Part shown: positions 8,974-17,800 of the stretch, piece by piece
How positions within the stretch are numbered: position 1 is the stretch's first letter
Layout of the letters: every line of letters starts with the position of its first letter
NCBI GenBank assembly: GCA_013822725.1
Contig: PNKX01000002.1
Location: forward strand, 191,001-255,000
Direction of reading: 5' to 3'
Source of the DNA: Pirellula sp.
GTDB taxonomy: Bacteria > Planctomycetota > Planctomycetia > Pirellulales > Lacipirellulaceae
Length of the DNA stretch: 64,000 bases
Translations under genes and position numbers: made by a program
Notes under the pieces: generated by a model
Told to the model about the DNA's origin: nothing
Seen by the model: the letters and a program-made list of their open reading frames with translations, nothing else
Database searches by the model: none

Positions 8974-9152
8974 AACCACGACGGACACGACGAAAAACTA
9001 CCAGGATTTGGAACCGCCGATAGACGCCGATGAACGCAAATGGTTGAGAAACCGAGGCGACTCGTTTTTCAAATCCTCAATCTGCGTCCATCCGCGTTCA
9101 TCGGCGGTTCCATTTTTCGTCTTTTCGTTGTGTCCGTCGTGTCGTCGTGGTT
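8974..9152. repeat. Nested palindromic element (ACCACGACGG shell, 10-base-unit core)
   Basis: The outer left arm 8974-8997 (aaccacgacggacacgacga) pairs with 9113-9152 (tgtccgtcgtgtcgtcgtgg). The inner left arm 9010-9041, of 10-base units (gccgatagac gccgatgaac), pairs with 9081-9111 (tccgcgttcatcggcggttc). The shell matches the middle module of the composites near 53, 55, 60 and 62 kb. The core matches the element at 63116. Confidence 0.8.
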
Positions 9153-9544
9153 AGTTCCCAGCTGCCCAGAAAGCAGTTAAACTCCATCCGGCACACAGTT
9201 TGCGGTTGCTAGCGGAGTCTCGTGCGAACTTGCAGTTTTCCGCGGACTTGCGTCGGGGGGCGCCTTATTCTGCCTTGCGAAATCAACCAGAAAGTCTCAA
9301 TCCGATACCCTCTCCCTCGCGGGAACAGGGCAGGGTGACGGGTTTCGTGGCCCATTCGCAATCCGGAATGATGCCCTTTTCCCACAACAGTCCGCCACCG
9401 CCGCCTACGCCCAACGCGTGGCGGACCGCCTAAACCCAAAAAAGCCGCGACCGCCGGTCGCGGGCATTTGTCCCCCAAAAACCCCAACCGGCCGCCCAGC
9501 CTCGCCAGCCCAGCCGCCGACAAGCACAGACAAACGATCCAGAC

Positions 9545-9550
9545 AAGGAG
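9545..9550 (+). promoter_or_regulatory. Shine-Dalgarno supporting the first prepilin start
   Basis: The sequence aaggag lies 10 bases before ATG 9561. It favours this start over the longer open frame that begins at 9468. Confidence 0.6.
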
Positions 9551-9560
9551 TTCAGGACCC

Positions 9561-10640
9561 ATGCAAGATTCGCAGCCCACAGCCGTCAGCCGTCAGGCGA
9601 CGCTTTCCGCTCGCCGCCAGGCGTTCACCCTCACCGAGCTCCTGATCGTCATCGCGATCATCGGCGTCCTGGCCGGCCTGATCGCCGCGGCGGCGGTCAA
9701 TGCCCTGCGGTCGGCCCGGCGCAGCCAGACCATTCTGGAGATCAAAAATATCTCCGGGGCGATTGAGAATTTTAAGAATGACAACGGCGTATATCCGCCG
9801 AACGGAATGAATCCCAATCCGCAAAACAACCCGCCGGCCAACTCGCCGGCGAAGTTGGTGCAAAGCGATTTTCAGAGAATGATCGCGAAGGCCTTTACAG
9901 GGAATGCTGAACCGCCCGTGCTTGCTCTGGCGCTGTGCGGTCAGAATACCAGCGGCGGAACAGGTCAAAACCTCCAGAACGGCATGTCGGGAGCCGAGGC
10001 CCTCTATTTCTGGCTTGGTGGGTTTAGCAGCGACAAGAAGTTTCCCATCTCTGGTCCAGGCGGACCTTCTTTTCCAGTCGATGGTCCGGACGGCGGAGTC
10101 GAGGTTTTAGAGAGTCGGATCGGAGGATATGAATTCGACCGCAGTCGTCTAGGGGGGGGCAGCGGCGATGAAATCCAAAGCGGCGCCGCATTCAACGGCC
10201 GTTACTTGCTGTATAGCGTCGATTTGAATCAGAACGGCACGATCGACAATAACGCCGGAGAAAATCGTCGAATTAACTTCTGGCATTACAAACCCAAGGG
10301 TTCCACGCAGCCGCTCGTTTACTTCGATACTTCTCGCCATAAGCCATACCAATACGATCCGTACGCATCGGCGACCGCGAATACCATTTTTCCGTTAAAG
10401 AAATTGCGGGAGGGTGTGACGACGGCTAGCACGATGCGTGACGTGGCGTACATCGACAACAAGTATCAGATCCTTCATTGCGGACTCGACGACGATTGGG
10501 GCGACTTCGGCGTGAGTGCCAGTAGCACCACGGAGCCCGATGATTTGATCCTGTTTCCTGCAGGGCCATATATCGGGCCGGTGGCCGACACGCTGACTAA
10601 CTTCGCCGACGGCACGCTCGCCGACGCTTCGGAGGAATAA
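9561..10640 (+). CDS. GspG-like major pseudopilin/prepilin
   Basis: This 359-residue protein has a class III signal: the basic leader SARRQA, cleavage expected after Ala21, then FTLTELLIVIAIIGVLAGLI with the conserved Glu at +5 (Glu26). Ala in place of the usual Gly at -1 is accepted in the family. Next comes a GspG-like helix with ALRSARRSQTILEIKNISGAIENF and NDNGVYPP, the hallmark of major pseudopilins. At 359 residues it is over twice the usual GspG size; the extra C-terminal half is glycine- and aspartate-rich (DLNQNGTIDNNAGENR). It is the first of four consecutive prepilin-like genes. The leader is partly encoded by 7-base repeats (9573-9600). Confidence 0.88.
   Translation: MQDSQPTAVSRQATLSARRQAFTLTELLIVIAIIGVLAGLIAAAAVNALRSARRSQTILEIKNISGAIENFKNDNGVYPPNGMNPNPQNNPPANSPAKLVQSDFQRMIAKAFTGNAEPPVLALALCGQNTSGGTGQNLQNGMSGAEALYFWLGGFSSDKKFPISGPGGPSFPVDGPDGGVEVLESRIGGYEFDRSRLGGGSGDEIQSGAAFNGRYLLYSVDLNQNGTIDNNAGENRRINFWHYKPKGSTQPLVYFDTSRHKPYQYDPYASATANTIFPLKKLREGVTTASTMRDVAYIDNKYQILHCGLDDDWGDFGVSASSTTEPDDLILFPAGPYIGPVADTLTNFADGTLADASEE
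9573..9600 (+). repeat. 7-base repeat array inside the prepilin leader
   Basis: The units agcccac, agccgtc, agccgtc and aggcgac are contiguous and in phase. They encode part of the leader of the first prepilin. The same unit family builds the arms at 7156-7190. Confidence 0.6.
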
Positions 10641-10642
10641 GC

Positions 10643-11794
10643 ATGATGAAGCCCTGTGGAATGCCGAATGCGGAATGCGGAATGAAGTTCCAAGCGAATC
10701 GCTGCGCGCCTTCGCTCCCCCTTCAGCCTTCAGCATTCAACCTTCAGCATTCGCAGCCTCGCCGCGGCGTCACCCTGATCGAGCTCCTGATCACCATGAC
10801 CATCATGGCGATCATCAGCGCCGCCATCCTCGGCACCGCCGCCGCCGCGATTGAAGGGGCGCGAGAGAAGAAGACGCAGAGCCTCATCGCCAAGATCCAC
10901 ACGCTGTTGATGGAGCGTTACGCGTCTTACGAAACGCGGCGGATTGACGTGAACCCATTGATCACACAGGCGATTGATCAGTGGGTGTCTGATACCGTTG
11001 CTGCTGCAAGCGATAAGCAACTGGCATTTCGGAACGCTTCGATTGTTCGTGGCCAAATGATCGCTGACGCTCGTTTGCTCGGCGTTCGCGAGTTGATGAA
11101 AAAGGAGATGCCCGATCGTTGGGACGACGTTCAATATGTGCCGGTTTTGTTAACGAAGCCGCCAGCGCTTGCTGAGACTTACTATCGTCGATATCAGCAG
11201 ATTCAATCGCACCCTGAAGCCGGTACTTACCAATCCGCCGAATGCCTCTACATGGTGATCATGATGGCCACCGGCGATGGCGAGGCTCGGACCTTATTTT
11301 CCAAGCAGGATATCGGAGACACTGACAGCGACGGTGCGCCGGAATTCCTGGATGGTTGGGGAAATCCGATCCGTTGGCTTCGTTGGCCATCGGGAGTCGT
11401 TTCCGATCTTCAGCCGGTCAACGCGACAGGAGGGCGCCCGAGTGACGTGGATCATGATCCTTTCGATCCCTACCGCAGAGACGCGCTTAACGTTCTGACG
11501 CCGGATATCAATTTGTACCCATCGGTCCTAAAAGGCGCTGTTCAAAACAACCTGCGAACGCGAATTCAGAAGGCCACTAGTGCGAATCGAACCGATTTAA
11601 CGGCGTATCGACTAGTACCCTTCGTTTACTCGCACGGGCCCGATGGTGAAGCGACGTTTAAGCTGCCTAGACCTACTGACGCACCGATAGATCCCTACTA
11701 CGAAACTACAGACGGGTTCCAAGCAGGCGATCCTGTTCCTGATGAATTGGATGCGTTGAAAGACAACATCACCAACCACCTCCTCGAATACTAA
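10643..11794 (+). CDS. Prepilin-like protein (pseudopilin), second of the cluster
   Basis: The start is ATG 10643, preceded by ggagga at 10631-10636 and two bases after the previous stop, so it is translationally close to its neighbour. This 383-residue protein has a 42-residue leader ending PRRG, then VTLIELLITMTIMAIISAAI with Glu47 at +5, the prepilin peptidase site. The mature part starts with a long helix (AAAAIEGAREKKTQSLIAKI); the rest is a globular domain with tryptophans (LDGWGNPIRWLRWPSG). It is a minor-pseudopilin candidate, but the exact GspH/I/J class is not clear. The leader is encoded largely by 7-base repeats. Confidence 0.85.
   Translation: MMKPCGMPNAECGMKFQANRCAPSLPLQPSAFNLQHSQPRRGVTLIELLITMTIMAIISAAILGTAAAAIEGAREKKTQSLIAKIHTLLMERYASYETRRIDVNPLITQAIDQWVSDTVAAASDKQLAFRNASIVRGQMIADARLLGVRELMKKEMPDRWDDVQYVPVLLTKPPALAETYYRRYQQIQSHPEAGTYQSAECLYMVIMMATGDGEARTLFSKQDIGDTDSDGAPEFLDGWGNPIRWLRWPSGVVSDLQPVNATGGRPSDVDHDPFDPYRRDALNVLTPDINLYPSVLKGAVQNNLRTRIQKATSANRTDLTAYRLVPFVYSHGPDGEATFKLPRPTDAPIDPYYETTDGFQAGDPVPDELDALKDNITNHLLEY
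10657..10754 (+). repeat. Pair of facing 7-base arrays inside the second prepilin leader
   Basis: 10657-10684 consists of tggaatg ccgaatg cggaatg cggaatg. 10720-10754 consists of ccttcag ccttcag cattcaa ccttcag cattcgc, which is the complementary sense. The pair forms an imperfect inverted repeat that lies wholly in translated DNA. Confidence 0.7.
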
Positions 11795-11873
11795 CCGCCG
11801 ACAGCCGCCTCCAAACGACGACTTGCGAGCCCCGACTAAGCCTGGTCGGAGCCGCCGACCGAGAGACGCAGAC

Positions 11874-13205
11874 ATGACTAAGAACAGCGGAAAGCAGAAA
11901 GTGGAATGCGGAATGAATGCCGTCAAGGATCGCTCTCCGCGCACCGATCGTCTTCGTCATTCACACCGCGGCCTCACCCTTATCGAACTCCTGATCACCA
12001 TCGTCATCATGGTGACAGTCCTCGCCGGCGCACTCCCGCTCCTCTCCCCGAACAACAACAGCCGCAAGCTCCGCGAAGCCTCGCGACAACTCAACTCGCT
12101 CTTCGCCCAGGCCCAAGCTCAAGCCGCCCGCGACGGCCGCCCCGTCGGCGTCGCCTTCCGCGAGTCGGGGACGAGCGCCCCTTACAGCGGCATGGCCATG
12201 GAAGCGTACATGATCGCCGAACCCGCGCCATTCACCGGCTTCAGCGAGCATTCCCGCGTGACTGTCATCAAGCCCCGCGCTGACGAAAAATTAACCTACG
12301 GCCAGCAAGAGGACGGCAACACCAACGGCAATGGCGGCACGCTGTTCGACCCACGTTATCGCGGCTACGGCTTGTGGGAGCTGGCGTTCTTGCTCTACGG
12401 TTCGGAAGACCCAATTCCGCCCCGCATGGTCCGCAATGGCGACGTGATCAACGTCAATGGCAATCTGTTCCTGATCGTCGACGACGGCGGCTCGACCGAG
12501 GGCGCTCATCAAGTCGATCAGGCGACGGGCTACATTATGCCGACCGGTTACCTGCTCGCCATTTGGCTCAATTACGATGGCCAACAGATGGCACTCGGAG
12601 CTCAACGCACTTACGCTTTCGCCCGGCAGCCGGTGAACACCTCCGAGCAACCGCTGCAGTTTCCCCGCGGCGTCGGCATCGATTTGGTGGCGTCCGGAGC
12701 CGACGGGTTGAACGTACCGGGGCAATTCGACGAAGTCTTGCCCATTACCTCTACGAAGATCACTCCGCTGACGATCGGCATCATGTTCAGCCCGAACGGT
12801 TCGCTCGACGCGCTGTACGTCGATGGCGTCCGAAAAGATGGGGTCGATCAGGTTTACTTTCTAATGGGCCTCTTTGAGAACGGCAACTCTGAAGCCCAAG
12901 ACCCCGCCGACTACGACTTCACCGCTGGTACTGACATTACAGACGACGAGCTCGCCCAGCGGCGCACTCGCATCAATTGGCTGAACGCCGACAGTCGCTG
13001 GGTGAGCGTAAACCGCGCCGGCCGTATTATCACGACTGAGAACAATATCAGCTTCGATCCGCGCATTGCGGATTACTCAAATAATATCAGCGGTACCGAG
13101 CAGGAGCAGAATCGAGTAAGGATCAATCGACAGCTGAACGGAATCGGCAATTACCCAGGCGCCCGCCAAAACGCCAACCGAATGTCCGGCTCCACTGGCC
13201 GCTAA
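11874..13205 (+). CDS. Prepilin-like protein (GspH-like), third of the cluster
   Basis: ATG 11874 was chosen over the upstream TTG at 11823 because it gives a more usual leader of 33 residues. The site RG-LTLIELLITIVIMVTVLAGAL has Glu38 at +5. After the helix, ASRQLNSLFAQAQAQAARDGRPVGVAF matches GspH/FimT-type minor pseudopilins, in which the helix is followed by a beta-rich domain. At 443 residues it is longer than typical GspH (150-200). It follows the second prepilin gene by about 80 bases and precedes the fourth by 12 bases, so co-transcription is likely. In the family it forms part of the tip complex of the pseudopilus. Confidence 0.85.
   Translation: MTKNSGKQKVECGMNAVKDRSPRTDRLRHSHRGLTLIELLITIVIMVTVLAGALPLLSPNNNSRKLREASRQLNSLFAQAQAQAARDGRPVGVAFRESGTSAPYSGMAMEAYMIAEPAPFTGFSEHSRVTVIKPRADEKLTYGQQEDGNTNGNGGTLFDPRYRGYGLWELAFLLYGSEDPIPPRMVRNGDVINVNGNLFLIVDDGGSTEGAHQVDQATGYIMPTGYLLAIWLNYDGQQMALGAQRTYAFARQPVNTSEQPLQFPRGVGIDLVASGADGLNVPGQFDEVLPITSTKITPLTIGIMFSPNGSLDALYVDGVRKDGVDQVYFLMGLFENGNSEAQDPADYDFTAGTDITDDELAQRRTRINWLNADSRWVSVNRAGRIITTENNISFDPRIADYSNNISGTEQEQNRVRINRQLNGIGNYPGARQNANRMSGSTGR
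11888..11915 (+). repeat. 7-base repeat array inside the third prepilin leader
   Basis: The units cggaaag cagaaag tggaatg cggaatg run contiguously in the leader-coding sequence. They belong to the same class as 10657-10684. Confidence 0.6.
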
Positions 13206-13217
13206 ACGCACATACTC

Positions 13218-14690
13218 ATGATCAACCTACACCGCCACTTCCGAGCCGCGAACCACCCCGGCCGCGCCCCGCGCACCGCGATCGCTCCCCTTGCGTTTCT
13301 GGCCGACGGCCGACAGCCGACGGCCGACAGCCGCCGCTACGCGGCCCGCCGCGGCATTTCGCTCCTCGAAGTCCTCATTTCGATGTTCGTCCTCCTCTTC
13401 GGCCTCATGGGCGTCGCCTCCATCTTCCCGGTCGGCAACCACTACGCCGGCAAAGGCGAACAATTCGACCGCGGCTCCGCCCTCGCCGAATCCGCCTTCG
13501 CCGACCTCAAAGCCCGTGGGATGCTGGAGCCCGAGCATTGGTACTACGCCAACCATCCCGTTGCCGACGCTCAGATCGTTCCTGCGACCGGTACGTCGAC
13601 GCAACCGCCGAGCCCTTCGCCAGTGTTACAGCCGGCTCCATTCTCGGACTTTAATGTCCCGCTATCGACCGCTAACAATACCGGCCCTGGCTACGCGTTT
13701 GTCATCGATCCGATGGGGGCTGCCCTTGGAATCTATGGACCCCAGGGCAATTACAACCCGACGACGGCAATCGCCGCGAATCTCGACTACTTCCCTTACG
13801 CCAGCCTCGTCGGCGCCAGCACGCCCGACGGAGCCCCCAACACGCTCATGCCCAATGGATGGCAGCAGAACTTGCCCGCCAAAGCGGGCCTCATCGGTAA
13901 TCGTTGGCCTCTGCGCCGCGTCAGTCTGCAGCAGTCGGCCAACTGGCTCCTCACGCCGCGCGTCGCCGAAACCATCTTCCGACTCCACGACGACGTCACC
14001 AACGAACTCCCCAAAGAAAACGACCGCCCCGGCATCCAGCGCTGGACCGCCGTCGATTCCAGAGGCGGCACGCCGAACAACACTCCCAACGACCCCTCCG
14101 ACGACACTCTCCTCGCCCGCTCTTACACCGGCAACTATTCCTGGCTCGCCACCGTCGTCCCCACGTCGGCCGACAGCCTTGCCGCATTGCAACCGCTCAA
14201 CTCTCGCTTCGGCAGCGATCTGTACGAGGTTTCCGTCGCCGTCTTCAACAAACGCGAGCCCCTCCCCCCGTCGGCCGCCACCGAACGGCTGATCGAAGCC
14301 CAAATGCTGCAAGGCAATGAATTAGTCATCTACGGCACGAATTCCGATCCCAACCTCGCTATCGAAAACGTCGACAACGCCGCCGAAGGCATCCGTGCCG
14401 GCAATTGGATCGCCGTCGCCGGCGTCCACCCGACCACCGGCGCCTTCCTGCTGAAGTGGTACCGCATCCTCTCGATCGACAACGAAACGCAAGAGAACCA
14501 GCAGATACTCAACGCTACTGGAAGCCTCACGGGAAACTACCCCGTCCGCCGCGCCATGCTCGACGGCCCCGACTGGCCGCTAGCTGACCTCGGCAGCGGC
14601 GTTCGCGCAGATATCACCCCTCGCGCCATCCTCCTCCCCGGCGTCATCAGCGTCGCCACGCAAATGCTGCCGATGGAGAGCGCACAGTAA
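13218..14690 (+). CDS. Prepilin-like protein (PilV/GspI-like), fourth of the cluster
   Basis: This 490-residue protein has a 46-residue basic leader ending ARRG, then ISLLEVLISMFVLLFGLMGV with Glu51 at +5. ISLLEVLISM followed by LLFGLMGVASIFPVG resembles PilV/GspI N-termini. The remainder is a large, probably extracytoplasmic domain rich in Asn, Pro and Thr, with no recognised fold. It starts 12 bases after the third prepilin gene. Part of the leader (ADGRQPTADSR) is encoded by five 7-base repeats. It probably joins the minor pseudopilin tip with the GspK-like protein encoded next. Confidence 0.83.
   Translation: MINLHRHFRAANHPGRAPRTAIAPLAFLADGRQPTADSRRYAARRGISLLEVLISMFVLLFGLMGVASIFPVGNHYAGKGEQFDRGSALAESAFADLKARGMLEPEHWYYANHPVADAQIVPATGTSTQPPSPSPVLQPAPFSDFNVPLSTANNTGPGYAFVIDPMGAALGIYGPQGNYNPTTAIAANLDYFPYASLVGASTPDGAPNTLMPNGWQQNLPAKAGLIGNRWPLRRVSLQQSANWLLTPRVAETIFRLHDDVTNELPKENDRPGIQRWTAVDSRGGTPNNTPNDPSDDTLLARSYTGNYSWLATVVPTSADSLAALQPLNSRFGSDLYEVSVAVFNKREPLPPSAATERLIEAQMLQGNELVIYGTNSDPNLAIENVDNAAEGIRAGNWIAVAGVHPTTGAFLLKWYRILSIDNETQENQQILNATGSLTGNYPVRRAMLDGPDWPLADLGSGVRADITPRAILLPGVISVATQMLPMESAQ
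13301..13335 (+). repeat. Five 7-base units inside the fourth prepilin leader
   Basis: The units ggccgac ggccgac agccgac ggccgac agccgcc occupy 35 bases without interruption, within the leader-coding region. This is the cleanest 7-base array in the window. Confidence 0.75.
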
Positions 14691-14702
14691 GAAAAGAAAT
14701 GC

Positions 14703-14780
14703 TGGATGCTAGTCGCTGGATCGCTTCGCAAGCAACAAGCAACCAGCATCAAGCAACCGACCGCTGAAAGCCGACCGCAA
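14703..14780. repeat. 7-base inverted arrays between prepilin 4 and the GspK-like gene
   Basis: The left units ggatgct agtcgct ggatcgc face the right units agcaaca agcaacc agcatca agcaacc, followed by cgctgaa agccgac. The block fills most of the 139-base spacer. Confidence 0.6.
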
Positions 14781-14829
14781 CGCCACACCGCATACTTGGG
14801 GCAAACAAGTATCACAGGATAGACCAGTC

Positions 14830-17800
14830 ATGTTTCGCCGCACCCCGCGTCATTCCAGAAGCGCATCGCCGTCGTCGCACGCCGCCCGCCGCGCCCGCGT
14901 CGCTCGCACCAGCCGCGCCACGCCGGCGCGCCGCGCCCGTCTGCTCACGCGCCGCGCGAAGCTCAACGCCGCCCGCCGCCCCCGCCGCGGCGTCCTCCTG
15001 CTGGTCGTCCTCAGCCTGCTGGTCCTGTTCCTGATGGTCGGCCTGGCCTTCGTCATCACGGCGAAGCAATCGGAAAAGGCCGCCAAGAGCGCGATGAAGG
15101 CCTCCGTCCGCCTCGCCGGCGAAGCCGCCCAAGCCGACCTCCTCGACGAGGTCCTCCATCAAATCATCCGCGACACGAACAACCCGCACAGCAGCCTCCG
15201 CTTCCACTCGCTCCTGGGCGACATGTACGGCAACGACGGGTTGAAGGGGGTGATCGACGTCACGTCGCCGCCCAATTTCGCCGGTAATCGCATTGGCGGA
15301 GTAACTGGACTTGGCGTTACCGGCGGCCAAATGCTCGAGTTTGACATTTCAACCGTGGCCGGCACGCTCCGCGACTTTTACGGCAACATGGTCGACGGGG
15401 CCAATCAGCCTCTCGTTTTCGCAAACGTCGACAATGCCTACAACGGCCAAGTCCTCACGTTCCTCAGCGGCGCCGCTAAAGGCCGCAGCACGCGCATCGT
15501 CGGCTTCACCCCGCCGAACACCTTTCGCGTGATGAACGTGCAGTTGGAAGACGGCTCGTTGATCTCGAATCCCGCAACGCAACTCGCCAATGCGCGCGTC
15601 CTCATCAACGGTCGTCCTTTCAGCGGGACAGGAGTTGGTTTCAATCCTTGGGCATTTCCAGGGAACGGGACTACTCCGCCTGATCCTAAATTGAATGCAA
15701 GTGAAGTCATGCCGGGCGGACTGGGCACGTTTCCGCTGGCGCTGATGCCGAACGCTGCGTTCTTGCTTCCCTCATCTGTTATCCAGTTGCCAATCACATC
15801 GGGGACGCTTCCGACCGGCGCGACTTATTACCCATACATTGCGCCCAGCAATGTCAGCGGCTATCTGGATTACAACGGCCGCGGCGGTGCGAACGAGTCC
15901 TACGACGCCGTCGATTATCAGAACATGCCGCTGGCGTACGTCCCTGCTCCGCGCGGCGGCACAACGCTGCAAGAAACAGTCCTCACCGATGTGACAGGCG
16001 TATTGCCCACAGATCTCGGCACGATGGTGATTCCCTCGTGGCACCGCCCGGAACTGATCCAGTACTGGGCCAACTCCAACAACTCGCCGTTTAAGAATGG
16101 GACCGACGGCGTCCGCTCTTCAAATCTTGCCGGCAACGCGATGACGCTCCGGCGCGTCTTGATGCGTCCCAACTGGCTCGACCACCCGAATTTCACTGGC
16201 AGCAATCCCGAGCTCGCCGCTATTCCGTCCGGCTCCGCGGGTTGGGGCCAAAAGCTCGCCCGCATGGTCTACGGCCCCTGGGACGTCGACAACGACAACG
16301 ACGGCTATCGCGACAGCGTTTGGGTCGACGTCGGCCTGCCGGTCATGGCTGGCCCGAACGGCAAGCTGGTGAAGCCGCTCGTCGCGGTCCTCATCACCGA
16401 CATGGATGGCCGTCTGAACGTCAACGCCCACGGAACATGCGATTTGGCGGAAGTTTGGAATGCGCCCAGCAGCAACACGCAGCTCACCGGCATGACCGCC
16501 ACCACCCCCTTTGCGGATCCGAACACCATCATTGCCAACGATGCGACCAAATCCGACGTAGCGCCGCATGGCGTCGGCTACGGCCCGGCGGAGATTAGCC
16601 TCACGGCCGCCATTGGTATCCAAGATTTTAGACGCGTCCTCGTCGGCGGAAATGACGCTTCCGGCAAATTTATCCCCGGCCGATATGGATTTCCAACAAA
16701 CGGCTCGGGGATTATACGCCCCGGCATTGCGGAAGAGGTCGACGCGCTCTCGCAGATTTCGATGAACGGCTGGCCGCAACGCGCCAACAATTTGTCGAGT
16801 TTCGCGACGCCTCCCGATCTCCGCGCCCGCTACGGGATAGGTCTCAATATGCTCGGCCAGGCTGTTTCCGAGTCGACGCTTGCCAATGTGATTTCCAGTC
16901 CAGGGAATACCGAAGATCTCGTCACCGATTCCCCTTATGAATTGAATCTGTCTCAAAAGACCGCCGCCGGCGTTCAAGGCGTTCAGGGCGGCAACTCCGC
17001 TACCGACGCCCCCTTTACCGTCGCCGAACTGGAGCGCGTGCTCCGCATGTACGACAACGACGCTGGCACCCTCCCGCCGCGACTGGCGCTTCTGTCGGGC
17101 GTCGCTGGCGATCCAGGCGATCGACTCAAGCTCACTACCGATAGTTTCGATGTACCGACGCCGAACGTGTCGCTGCCGCACGAGATGGAAACCTTGCTGA
17201 CGTCAGACGTGAAGTATCGTCGCCAGCCCCATTCCGCTGCGGAGCTGATGGAAATCCGCGTGCGCGCCGCTTTGTTTCCTGGCGTTGACGACAGGAAGTT
17301 CCCCGTCCCGCTCAAAGTCCCGGCGGAAGCCAATCAGGTCCGCGCCATCGTGCGCCGCCTGCTCGCCCCTGAATTGGCAAGCGGCGTTCGTTTGAACATT
17401 AATCGTCCGCTCGGCAACGGCCAAGACGATAACGGCAACGGCGTCGTTGACGAGCCGGGTGAGTTCATCGACGGGGACGGCAACGGCGTCTACAACCCTG
17501 GAACCGACCAAGAGACCCCGGCGTGGAATCTCGCCGGCGGGGGAACGACGCGCCCTGCCGCGTTCGCCGAATTCGGAACGCCCCGGTTTCCGATCATGGC
17601 TGTCGAGATTCAACCAGCGGCTGGCAATCCCAATGGCCAGGTCGGTACGGTCGATCACCGCCATTTGATGGCGCGCCATCTTTATGTGTTGGCGCTAACG
17701 CTCACGGCTGAGGAAGATTACGGCACGCGTACCGCGACCGTCCAGGATCAGGAATTCGCCCGTAATTTGGCCCAATGGGCCGTGAACGTCGTCGACTTCC

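Larger units (their letters stand above)
8860..9560. other. 700-base repeat-bearing gap before the pseudopilin genes
   Basis: It contains the direct repeats at the gspF end and the nested palindrome 8974-9152. About 400 bases then follow in which nothing was recognised, up to the Shine-Dalgarno sequence at 9545. Confidence 0.55.
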
